From positions 62,001 to 126,000 of the forward strand of contig NZ_PTIY01000007.1 in NCBI RefSeq assembly GCF_002934365.1: DNA of 64,000 nucleotides, given 5' to 3'. Below the pieces are notes generated by a model. The model searched no databases. It was not told where the DNA came from and saw nothing but the letters and a program-made list of their open reading frames with translations. The stretch comes from Methylobacter tundripaludum. Lineage in GTDB: Bacteria; Pseudomonadota; Gammaproteobacteria; Methylococcales; Methylomonadaceae. Positions 36,156 through 43,603 of this stretch are shown here, piece by piece (the first letter of the stretch is position 1; every line of letters begins with the position of its first letter). A program made the position numbers and the translations under genes.

Positions 36156-37117
36156 GCATTAAACCTCTTGCGATGCGCGACGTATTGCTCGACCGTATCT
36201 GGAGAGCAATGGCGGAAGACGCGAAGATTTACTTCGTTAGCGCCGATTTCGGCTCCCCGGTTCTCGACAAAATTCGCGCCGATTTTCCTGACCGTTTCGT
36301 CAATGTCGGGATCGCCGAACAAAATCTGATCAACATTTCTGCGGGCTTGGCGCTGGAAGGTTATACCGTCTTCGCTTACGCCATTGCCCCCTTCATTACC
36401 ATGCGTTGCTACGAGCAAATTCGGGTCAGTTTGGCACTGCTTTCTGAAGTGCGGCCGATGAACGTCAATTTGATCGGCGTGGGTGCTGGTTATAGTTATG
36501 TCGTGTCCGGGCCGACCCACCAGTGCTACGAAGACCTTACCCTGATGCGCGCCCTGCCCAATTTCAGAGTGCTTTCACCATCTGACCATATCAGTGCCGG
36601 AGCCCTGTTTGACCGTTGCGCGAGCACTAAAGGTCCAAAATACCTGCGGTTTGATGCCCAAGTGTTGCCCGTAATCTATGAGAACGGCGCTCCAGACTTG
36701 GATGTCGGTTTTCATATTCACAGCACCGGTAAGGACGTTTGCCTGATAGCGACGGGCTACATGCTGCATACCGCTCTCAACGTGGCCGCGAACCTCACCG
36801 CTGCCGGCCATTCGGTCGGAATCATAGACCTTTTCGATATTTCCAATTTTGCCGCAGACCAGCTCCAGGCCGTGCTCTCGTCTTACGCGGGCATCGTCAC
36901 TCTCGAAGAAGGTTTCCGTGGACGGGGCGGTGTCGATTCCATGTTCTTTGAATTCATTGCCCGGCGCGGCCTGTCTACCCGTATGCTCAATATTGGCGTC
37001 GAGGGAGGCTACCGCTTTGAACTCGGCTCACGTGAGGAACTGCACGAGCAGGTAGGAATCGGCCCTCAATCCGTGCTGAGCAGTGTAACAACGTTTGTAC
37101 AATCACTTTCTGATTAA
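36152..37117 (+). CDS. Transketolase-like protein, C-terminal subunit
   Basis: The 321-residue protein has the pyrimidine-binding domain with the catalytic glutamate in VGIAEQNLINISAGLALEGY, then YEQIRVSLALL and GPTHQCYEDLTLMRALPNF. A transketolase C-terminal domain (about 190-315) shows CLIATGYMLHTALNVAANL. It overlaps the N-terminal subunit by 4 bases and is followed 15 bases later by the ColD-type dehydratase. Split transketolases of this kind occur both in central metabolism and in sugar clusters; location here favours a dedicated glycan role. Confidence 0.88.
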   Translation: MSIKPLAMRDVLLDRIWRAMAEDAKIYFVSADFGSPVLDKIRADFPDRFVNVGIAEQNLINISAGLALEGYTVFAYAIAPFITMRCYEQIRVSLALLSEVRPMNVNLIGVGAGYSYVVSGPTHQCYEDLTLMRALPNFRVLSPSDHISAGALFDRCASTKGPKYLRFDAQVLPVIYENGAPDLDVGFHIHSTGKDVCLIATGYMLHTALNVAANLTAAGHSVGIIDLFDISNFAADQLQAVLSSYAGIVTLEEGFRGRGGVDSMFFEFIARRGLSTRMLNIGVEGGYRFELGSREELHEQVGIGPQSVLSSVTTFVQSLSD

Positions 37118-37132
37118 TTTGGTGAAAATAAG

Positions 37133-38302
37133 ATGAAATTTCCTTTGATGCGTAACAACATCCTGCGCGAAGATCTTGACGCAGTAATCGAACATTTGAA
37201 GCAGGACGATCCGATCCTGACTCACGGCGCCAACGTAAGAGCATTCGAAGCTGAATGGTCTGAATGGCTAGGTGTAAAATACAGCGTGTTCGTTAACTCA
37301 GGCGCATCTGCAAACCTGTTGACTATGGCGATACTGAAGATTCGTTACCCGGAAGGAGGAGAAGTCATTACTCCGCCTTTAGCATGGGTTTCGGATGTCG
37401 CATCTGTGCTGCAAAACGGATTCACGCCAGTGTTTGCGGATATTGATCCAACCACCCTGGCGATGGACCCAGCTCAGATTTTGAGCAAAATCACCGATAA
37501 AACGCGGGCGGTGTTCTTGACTCATGTACAAGGTTTCGACGGGCTGACTGACGAACTGATCGATGAACTGCAACGTCGTAATATTCCGCTGATCGAAGAT
37601 GTCTGTGAGTCCCACGGCGCTACCCACAACGGCAAACGCGTGGGCAGCATTGGCTGGATATCGAACTTTTCGTATTACTACGCCCATCATATGAGTACCA
37701 TCGAAGGCGGCATGGTCTGTACCAATGACCCTGATGTCTATCAGCAAGTCCGCATGTTACGTTCTCATGGTATGGTTAGGGAGTCTAACGACGAAAATGT
37801 ACGCGCAGCCTATATAGCTGAATATCCCGAGCTGAACCCGGACTTCATCTTCGCGTACCCAGCCTATAATACACGCAATACCGAGATTGGCGGCATTATG
37901 GGACGCAGTCAGCTTAAACGTCTGGATCAAATCGTCAAACGGCGGACTGAAAACCTGATCCGGTTTTTGGATCAAATCGATTCATCAAAATATCGTACCG
38001 ACTTCAAGTTGGAAGGATCCAGTAACTACGCCTTCAACCTTATTCTGAAAGAGCCGGATGATGCTCTAGTCGAACGCCTCATGCAAAAAATGCGCGAGTC
38101 TGGCGTCGAGTTCAGAAGAGGTAGTGCTGGCGGCGGCAACCAGATTCGTCAACCTTATCTGAAAGGTATTGTGCCTACCGGGCATCATCTTGAGTTCCCT
38201 GAAACGGAACACGTCCATTTCTATGGTTTTTACATCGGCAACTTCCCCGACTTGAAAAATGAGGAAGTAGACGAACTCTGCGCAATTATAAATTCGGTCT
38301 GA
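37133..38302 (+). CDS. DegT/DnrJ-family PLP sugar 3-dehydratase, ColD-type
   Basis: The 389-residue fold-type I PLP protein shows VNSGASANLLTMAIL, EVITPPLAWVSDVASVLQNG, the PLP-phenolate aspartate region LIEDVCESHGA and NTRNTEIGGIMGRSQL. Where aminotransferases of this family have lysine, it reads SYYYAHHMSTIEGG (His185/His186). That histidine replacement is known from GDP-4-keto-6-deoxymannose 3-dehydratase ColD and the CDP-sugar dehydrase E1, which remove the C3 hydroxyl instead of transaminating. A 3-deoxy-4-keto sugar nucleotide is therefore the expected product; the actual nucleotide sugar is inferred as GDP-linked. Confidence 0.85.
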   Translation: MKFPLMRNNILREDLDAVIEHLKQDDPILTHGANVRAFEAEWSEWLGVKYSVFVNSGASANLLTMAILKIRYPEGGEVITPPLAWVSDVASVLQNGFTPVFADIDPTTLAMDPAQILSKITDKTRAVFLTHVQGFDGLTDELIDELQRRNIPLIEDVCESHGATHNGKRVGSIGWISNFSYYYAHHMSTIEGGMVCTNDPDVYQQVRMLRSHGMVRESNDENVRAAYIAEYPELNPDFIFAYPAYNTRNTEIGGIMGRSQLKRLDQIVKRRTENLIRFLDQIDSSKYRTDFKLEGSSNYAFNLILKEPDDALVERLMQKMRESGVEFRRGSAGGGNQIRQPYLKGIVPTGHHLEFPETEHVHFYGFYIGNFPDLKNEEVDELCAIINSV

Positions 38303-38313
38303 GGTAGCGCGCA

Positions 38314-39018
38314 GTGACCTCAGCCGTAATTCTTGCAGGTGGTTTGGGCACACGTCTTCGTAGCGCCGTACCGGACTTACCCAAACCAATGGCGCCGATC
38401 AGCGGGAGGCCGTTTCTTGAGCACCAGCTCGACTACTGGATTAAACAAGGGATCAATCGATTTGTACTATCCGTTGGCTATCGATATGAGGTGATTGTTG
38501 ATCACTTTGGCAATCGGTATAAGGATGCCGAGCTTGATTACGTGATTGAGGAAACCCCGCTTGGTACGGGCGGTGGACTCTTGTTGGCCGCAGAAAAGGT
38601 CAGCAAGGACGAATCGTTTTTGCTGCTGAACGGCGACACCTATTTTGCTGTGGACTTGAAGACATTGATCGAATTTTCCTTGGCAAACGACGCGGATTGG
38701 TGCTTCTCTTTGTTTCGCACTCATGAGGAAGGGCGATACATGGGGATGGATGTTTCGCCGCAAGGGCAAATTGTCTCACTCAAGTCAGGTACTGGCCGAC
38801 CAGGCCAGCTGGCAAACGGAGGCGTGTATTGGGTTAACCCGCGCGCCTTACTCAATGAACGATTTTCACCAGGCGACAAGTGTTCTCTGGAAGACGACAT
38901 TTTCATGACTGCCATGGTTTCAGGCCAGCGCCTATTGGGCGTTGAGTTCTCGGGCGCGTTCATTGACATTGGCGTGCCTGATGACTATCATCGTGCACCA
39001 GAGCTACTTTCGTCATAA
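38314..39018 (+). CDS. hddC: D-glycero-D-manno-heptose 1-phosphate guanylyltransferase-like nucleotidyltransferase
   Basis: The 234-residue nucleotidyltransferase starts at GTG 38314 and shows VILAGGLGTRLRSAVPDLPK, PFLEHQLDYWIKQGI, EETPLGTGGGLLLA, LLNGDTYFAVDL and FIDIGVPDDYHRA. Length and pattern fit HddC, which forms GDP-D-glycero-D-manno-heptose; glucose-1-phosphate nucleotidyltransferase relatives are similar. The adjoining gmhA and the nearby hddA support the heptose reading. Confidence 0.85.
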   Translation: MTSAVILAGGLGTRLRSAVPDLPKPMAPISGRPFLEHQLDYWIKQGINRFVLSVGYRYEVIVDHFGNRYKDAELDYVIEETPLGTGGGLLLAAEKVSKDESFLLLNGDTYFAVDLKTLIEFSLANDADWCFSLFRTHEEGRYMGMDVSPQGQIVSLKSGTGRPGQLANGGVYWVNPRALLNERFSPGDKCSLEDDIFMTAMVSGQRLLGVEFSGAFIDIGVPDDYHRAPELLSS

Positions 39019-39030
39019 GAAGGACATCTG

Positions 39031-39615
39031 TTGAATACAATTGAACGACTCAAGAAAAACCTGGAAGCTTCCATACAGGCCAAGCATCAAATGCTTGCCG
39101 ATGCGGAATGCCTTGAGCTGTTTTCCAAGGCTGTAGAAACCGTCGTCGACCGCTACAAACAAGGCGGGCGTATCTATATCGCAGGCAACGGGGGCTCGGC
39201 AGCTGATGCGCAGCACTTGGCGGCCGAGTTTGTCAGTAAATTGGCGCGCGACAGGGCTCCATTACCAGCCGAAGCCCTCACAGTAGATAGCTCCATTCTC
39301 TCCGCCATCGGCAACGACTACGGCTATGAGCAGGTTTTTTCCAGGCAACTGGCCGGCAAGGCAACAACCAAGGACGTCTTCCTTGGCATAACCACTTCCG
39401 GGCGGTCCCAGAATATTCTCAAAGCACTGGAACAATGCCGTACCATGGGTATACCGAGTATTGTGTTTTGCGGCGGCGATGGCGGTCAAGCAAAAGCGAT
39501 GGCCGACCACGCGATCATTGCTCCAGGCAAAGCAACAAGCACCATTCAAGAACTGCATATCGTATTGGCGCACACGCTCTGTGAATGCGTCGAAGTGGCG
39601 ATGTTTGGCGAATAA
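39031..39615 (+). CDS. gmhA: Sedoheptulose 7-phosphate isomerase GmhA
   Basis: The 194-residue SIS-domain protein has IYIAGNGGSAADAQHLAAEFV, the GmhA signature, then DSSILSAIGNDYGYEQVFSRQL, LGITTSGRSQNIL and QELHIVLAHTLCECVE. It starts with a rare TTG (39031) after AAGAAGGA. It isomerises sedoheptulose 7-phosphate to D-glycero-D-manno-heptose 7-phosphate. The split transketolase upstream could supply its substrate. Confidence 0.92.
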   Translation: MNTIERLKKNLEASIQAKHQMLADAECLELFSKAVETVVDRYKQGGRIYIAGNGGSAADAQHLAAEFVSKLARDRAPLPAEALTVDSSILSAIGNDYGYEQVFSRQLAGKATTKDVFLGITTSGRSQNILKALEQCRTMGIPSIVFCGGDGGQAKAMADHAIIAPGKATSTIQELHIVLAHTLCECVEVAMFGE

Positions 39616-39643
39616 TTTTTTTGACAATTTAGAAAGGAACACA

Positions 39644-40582
39644 ATGAGCTACAATATTCTCGTCACCGGCGGCGCCGGCTACCTCGGTTCTACCATGGTT
39701 CCGGATCTGCTTAACGCCGGCCACAAAGTGACAGTGTTGGACAACTTCATGTTCAAGCAGACCAGCCTTAATCACGTTTGCAACAACCCAAACTTTTCTG
39801 TCGTCAAGGGCGACATTCGTCTTGAGAAGGTTATGGCGCCGTTACTCAAAAAAGCCGACATCGTTATTCCACTGGCGGCATTAGTTGGTGCTCCATTGTG
39901 TAACCTCGATCCCGTTGGCGCAACAACGATTAACCACGACGCAATCACGCTGATGATTAAGCTGCTGTCCAAAGAGCAAATCGTGCTGATGCCGACCACC
40001 AACAGTGCTTACGGCACCGGCGACGAAAACAACTTCTGCACAGAAGAATCCCCGCTACGTCCTATCTCCCAATACGCGATAGAAAAAGTAGGCATCGAAA
40101 AAGAACTGATGCAACGCGAAAACGCAATCAGCTTCCGCCTTGCCACCGTGTTTGGCATGTCGCCACGGATGCGGATTGATCTACTCGTAAATGACTTCAC
40201 CTACCGCGCCGTTAACGATCGATTCGTCGTCCTGTTTGAAGGCTACTTCAAGCGCAATTACGTGCATGTCCGTGACGTCTCACGCGCTTTCCAACACGCA
40301 ATCGTCAACTTTGACAAAATGAAAGGCGAGATATACAACGTCGGTCTTTCCGAAGCCAACGTATCGAAGAAAGAACTGTGCGAAACCATCCAGAAACAAA
40401 TTCCTGACTTTGTCTTCCTTGATGCACCCGTAGGTAAAGACCCCGATCAACGTAACTACATTGTGTCGAACGCAAAAATTGAAGCAACAGGCTACAAGAC
40501 CTCAATGTCGCTGGATGCGGGTATAGCAGAGTTGATCAAAGGCTACACTATGATCAAGAACACTCAATACGGCAACGTTTGA
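39644..40582 (+). CDS. NAD-dependent epimerase/dehydratase (extended SDR)
   Basis: ATG 39644 after AGAAAGGA gives 312 residues; the open frame runs further up but into gmhA. It has NAD-binding [15 protein letters not shown] and catalytic YAIEK. The position where 4,6-dehydratases carry TDE/TSE reads TTNSAYG, so a 4,6-dehydratase role is doubtful. An epimerase, reductase or 4-dehydrogenase acting on the module's nucleotide sugar is more likely. It is the last gene of the module; an 845-base gap follows. Confidence 0.8.
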   Translation: MSYNILVTGGAGYLGSTMVPDLLNAGHKVTVLDNFMFKQTSLNHVCNNPNFSVVKGDIRLEKVMAPLLKKADIVIPLAALVGAPLCNLDPVGATTINHDAITLMIKLLSKEQIVLMPTTNSAYGTGDENNFCTEESPLRPISQYAIEKVGIEKELMQRENAISFRLATVFGMSPRMRIDLLVNDFTYRAVNDRFVVLFEGYFKRNYVHVRDVSRAFQHAIVNFDKMKGEIYNVGLSEANVSKKELCETIQKQIPDFVFLDAPVGKDPDQRNYIVSNAKIEATGYKTSMSLDAGIAELIKGYTMIKNTQYGNV

Positions 40583-41427
40583 TTGCACGGAAGTTAATGA
40601 CACGGACTACGTTTTTGAGTTCGTCCATGTTGAGGCTGGCACTAGCGGTCTCAACGTGGCTCATAAGCCATACCTTAGAGAAAACATCAAAAACCTGTAT
40701 GTCATTGATTTAATCGCTCCGGCGTCCACCCGTTCATTTACATTTGGGTTCTTGGTCGTTGATGAAAGTGGCGCGTTTTGATACTATCTATTGAAATAGA
40801 TAGCAACCTATGCACCATCTTCGACAATTTAACCCGAACTTGTCAATCAATCGACAGACTCAGCGCCTAACTGGTTCAACATGAAATCAGTACCGACCCG
40901 GAAATCGCCACCCTCCACGAAGTGTTGTTTTTGAGAACACAGTTTTCTTCGTATTCGCAGACCACATTATTAACAAAAATGGACATCAAGTAGAGCAGTA
41001 TTTGAGAGCGGTATCTAAGGATATGGTTAGTAATAACTTCCCGACATGGATCGGATGAAATTTTTCCGTTCGCCCTGAGCTTGTCGAAGGGTGGGCGGAA
41101 AAATTTCGACCTACCGCGTCAAGCCGATCATGCTTCGACAGGCTCAGCACGAACGGATTGACGACCGAAAATAGTGATTTCTGCTTTGTGGGGAGCTCTA
41201 TCGGGGGGTGTAGTACCTCCTGTCGACGAAAACAATGTCGTATTAATCCGAATATTCAGACATACTCTTGATCCGAGGGGGCGGGGATGCTATTAAAGGA
41301 CATGATGAAAATGTTTTTTCTGTCCTGCTGAAATTGATAACCTCATAAAAAATAATCAGATTGAGAATCCCAGTACTCTGGCCATTTTATTAAAGAAACG
41401 CATGAAACAAGCAATGCCGGTAATACC
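40583..41427. other. Long intergenic region with a possible gene remnant
   Basis: No intact gene is seen in this 845-base gap. From 40590 to the stop at 40779-40781 one frame reads a protein-like string (FEFVHVEAGTSGLNVAHKPY then LRENIKNLYVIDLIAPAS) without any start, which may be the tail of a lost gene; its family was not recognised. The inverted repeat at 41066-41156 follows. The last 200 bases are AT-rich and probably hold the promoter of the second exporter group. Confidence 0.5.
41066..41156. repeat. Inverted repeat with CTGAGCTTGTCGAAG arms
   Basis: The left arm (41066-41089, CCGTTCGCCCTGAGC then TTGTCGAAG) and the complement of the right arm (41133-41156) match at 21 of 24 bases, around a 43-base centre. 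The CTGAGCTTGTCGAA core also occurs in the element at 6528-6670. This is a dispersed REP-like repeat known by its sequence in many bacterial genomes. Confidence 0.75.
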
Positions 41428-42249
41428 ATGATTACTTCAACGCAAACAACGCTGACTTTTGTTCAGTTTTTTCGCCAAGTGCTTCATCATCGTGACATGA
41501 TTCTTGCGTTAGCTGTTAGAGATTTACAAAGCAGATATGTAGGTACGTTAGGCGGGCTTATTTGGGCATTTGTTCATCCTCTTGCGATAGTTTCTGTTTT
41601 CTATTTTGTTTTTGCAGTTGGCTTTCGAGCGCAAGGGCCAGGTAGCACCCCATTTATTCTCTGGTTCGTGTGTGGTTTGATCCCTTGGTTCCTCTTCAAT
41701 GACACACTGTTAGCGATTACAAACGCTATTACCGGCAATGCGCATCTGGTTAAGAAAACTATTTTTCCAACCGAAGTCCTGCCGTTGGTACACGTTATCT
41801 CCAGTCTCTTTCCGCATTTGATTTTCATGCTGACTTTGGTTGGGATGTTGGTTTTCTTCAACGTTCCTTTTTTAGTCGAGCGTCTATTCGTTGTCTATTA
41901 TTTGCTATGCACGATTACGCTGGTACTTGGTTTGGGCTGGTTACTATCAGCACTACAGGTTTTCTACCGAGATATAGCCCAAGCGCTCACTATAATGCTC
42001 AACTTATGGTTCTGGGTAACGCCTATTGTATGGTCGCAGGAGATTGTCCCGCCAGAGTATCGCAGCCTGTTGTCTTTCAATCCTATCTTCTATATTGTTG
42101 AAGGCTATCGTGGCTTGATGATTTATAAAACAGCTGTATGGCCAAGTTTACAAGAAACGGCTTGTTTTTGGAGCATTACCCTGATTGTTCTTTTTGTGGG
42201 TATCTATGTGTTTCGCCGATTAAAGCCTGAGTTCGCCGATGTTATATAG
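41428..42249 (+). CDS. wzm: Polysaccharide ABC transporter permease (second system)
   Basis: The 273-residue Wzm/KpsM-type permease has the cytoplasmic lead ALAVRDLQSRYVGTLGGLIW, six hydrophobic spans, the FYRDIAQALTIMLNLWFWVTP region, and FNPIFYIVEGYRGL near the end. It is related to the permease at 23208 in layout but clearly different in sequence, so it is a separate system rather than a recent copy. The last codons overlap the open frame of its ATPase partner. Confidence 0.92.
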   Translation: MITSTQTTLTFVQFFRQVLHHRDMILALAVRDLQSRYVGTLGGLIWAFVHPLAIVSVFYFVFAVGFRAQGPGSTPFILWFVCGLIPWFLFNDTLLAITNAITGNAHLVKKTIFPTEVLPLVHVISSLFPHLIFMLTLVGMLVFFNVPFLVERLFVVYYLLCTITLVLGLGWLLSALQVFYRDIAQALTIMLNLWFWVTPIVWSQEIVPPEYRSLLSFNPIFYIVEGYRGLMIYKTAVWPSLQETACFWSITLIVLFVGIYVFRRLKPEFADVI

Positions 42250-42259
42250 CCAAGAAACT

Positions 42260-43603
42260 ATGAATAAAGAGATTGCCATTTCTGTTCGCCGAGTCTCAAA
42301 GAAATTCAGGCTTTTCAACTCGGCTAAAGAGCGTCTTGCCGAAGCTTTGCATCCATTCCGAAAGAAATACCATCGTGAATTCTGGGCGCTGCAAGACGTT
42401 TCTTTCGACGTTTACCGAGGCGAGATTATTGGAATTCTTGGCAAGAATGGGTCTGGTAAATCGACTCTTCTACAGATTATCTGCTCTGTTATGCAGCCCA
42501 CCGAAGGAGTGGTTGAAGTCAGTGGACGCATCTCTGCATTGCTGGAATTAGGCGCCGGTTTTAACCCTGAGTTTACCGGAAGGGAAAACGTTATCCTGAA
42601 CGGCTCCATCATGGGAATCTCGCGACAGGAGATGTTGCGCAGACTTCCTGCTATTGAAGCATTTGCCGATATTGGTGATTTTTTTGATCAGCCTGTAAAG
42701 ACCTATTCTTCCGGCATGTTTGTGCGTGTGGCATTTGCCGCGGCTATTCATGTCGACCCGGAAATACTGGTTGTTGACGAGGCGCTCAGTGTTGGCGATT
42801 CAAAGTTCCAACATCGCTGTTTTCAGCGTATCCGGGAATTTATGGAGCAGGGTAAAACCATTATAGTCGTTTCACATAGCACGGATACCTTGTTGCGAAT
42901 ATGTCACCGAGGCATTGTTTTCGATTCAGGAAAGTTAAGCCATATAGGTCCCATCGCTAGTGCGGTCAATCATTATCAGAATCTATTATTCGGGTCGCCG
43001 GATGCTGTTGAAAAATCTTCTGAACTTGTATTTGAGGACAAGAAAAATAAAGCCGAAATTTCTACCTCGTTAATCGGTGCACTATCCAATGATACCCGTG
43101 ACAAGGTGTCGGAGAAGCCGAATTACAATTCACATGAGGTGCGTTTAGGCAGTGGGGCGGCTACGATAATTGACTTCGACTTGATTTCTGCTGGGATAAT
43201 TAATCCCCACGAAATTTCGGCTCACGCAGAAACGGAGCTCATCATCAAGCTCAGGTACAATGACGACCTTACAAACACATCGGTTGGCTTTGCGCTTGTC
43301 ACGATTGATGGAACCTATGTTTTTGGGACGAACATGATCATGATGCAGGCACCGCTAATCAATGCTGAAGCAGGGCGTTGTTATGCGGTCAAATTCATGT
43401 TTACATCCCGGCTAGTGGGGGGCGAGTATTTTCTGAATATCGGCTGCAACCAGCTTGTCGATGGAACCGACATGTTTCTTGATGTTCGGCGTTCAGTCGC
43501 TCGCATCAAATTTTCCGACACGCCTAGCGTTGTCGGCTTTGTCGACCTTGGTGTTGTGCATGAGGTAATCGACCTAAATATCACTCGGAGCTGTTCGATA
43601 TGA
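42260..43603 (+). CDS. wzt: Polysaccharide ABC transporter ATPase with C-terminal domain (second system)
   Basis: ATG 42260 (MNKEIAISVRRVSKKF) is preferred; ATG 42239, overlapping the permease, is possible. The protein is about 447 residues. The ATPase domain has Walker A GILGKNGSGKST, signature YSSGMFVRVAFA and Walker B ILVVDEALSVGD. A Wzt-C-like beta domain occupies about residues 290-447 (INPHEISAHAETELIIKLRY). Two different Wzt-C domains in one locus imply two different exported glycans, or one of the systems being silent. It overlaps the next gene by 4 bases. Confidence 0.91.
   Translation: MNKEIAISVRRVSKKFRLFNSAKERLAEALHPFRKKYHREFWALQDVSFDVYRGEIIGILGKNGSGKSTLLQIICSVMQPTEGVVEVSGRISALLELGAGFNPEFTGRENVILNGSIMGISRQEMLRRLPAIEAFADIGDFFDQPVKTYSSGMFVRVAFAAAIHVDPEILVVDEALSVGDSKFQHRCFQRIREFMEQGKTIIVVSHSTDTLLRICHRGIVFDSGKLSHIGPIASAVNHYQNLLFGSPDAVEKSSELVFEDKKNKAEISTSLIGALSNDTRDKVSEKPNYNSHEVRLGSGAATIIDFDLISAGIINPHEISAHAETELIIKLRYNDDLTNTSVGFALVTIDGTYVFGTNMIMMQAPLINAEAGRCYAVKFMFTSRLVGGEYFLNIGCNQLVDGTDMFLDVRRSVARIKFSDTPSVVGFVDLGVVHEVIDLNITRSCSI

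Noticed and set aside
37133-38302. Calling the DegT-family protein a perosamine-type aminotransferase
   Set aside because: The aldimine lysine is replaced by histidine, as in ColD, so transamination as the final reaction is unlikely.
39644-40582. Calling the SDR a GDP-mannose 4,6-dehydratase (Gmd) to complete the pathway
   Set aside because: The TDE/TSE dehydratase motif is absent (TTNSAYG), and the protein is shorter than Gmd.
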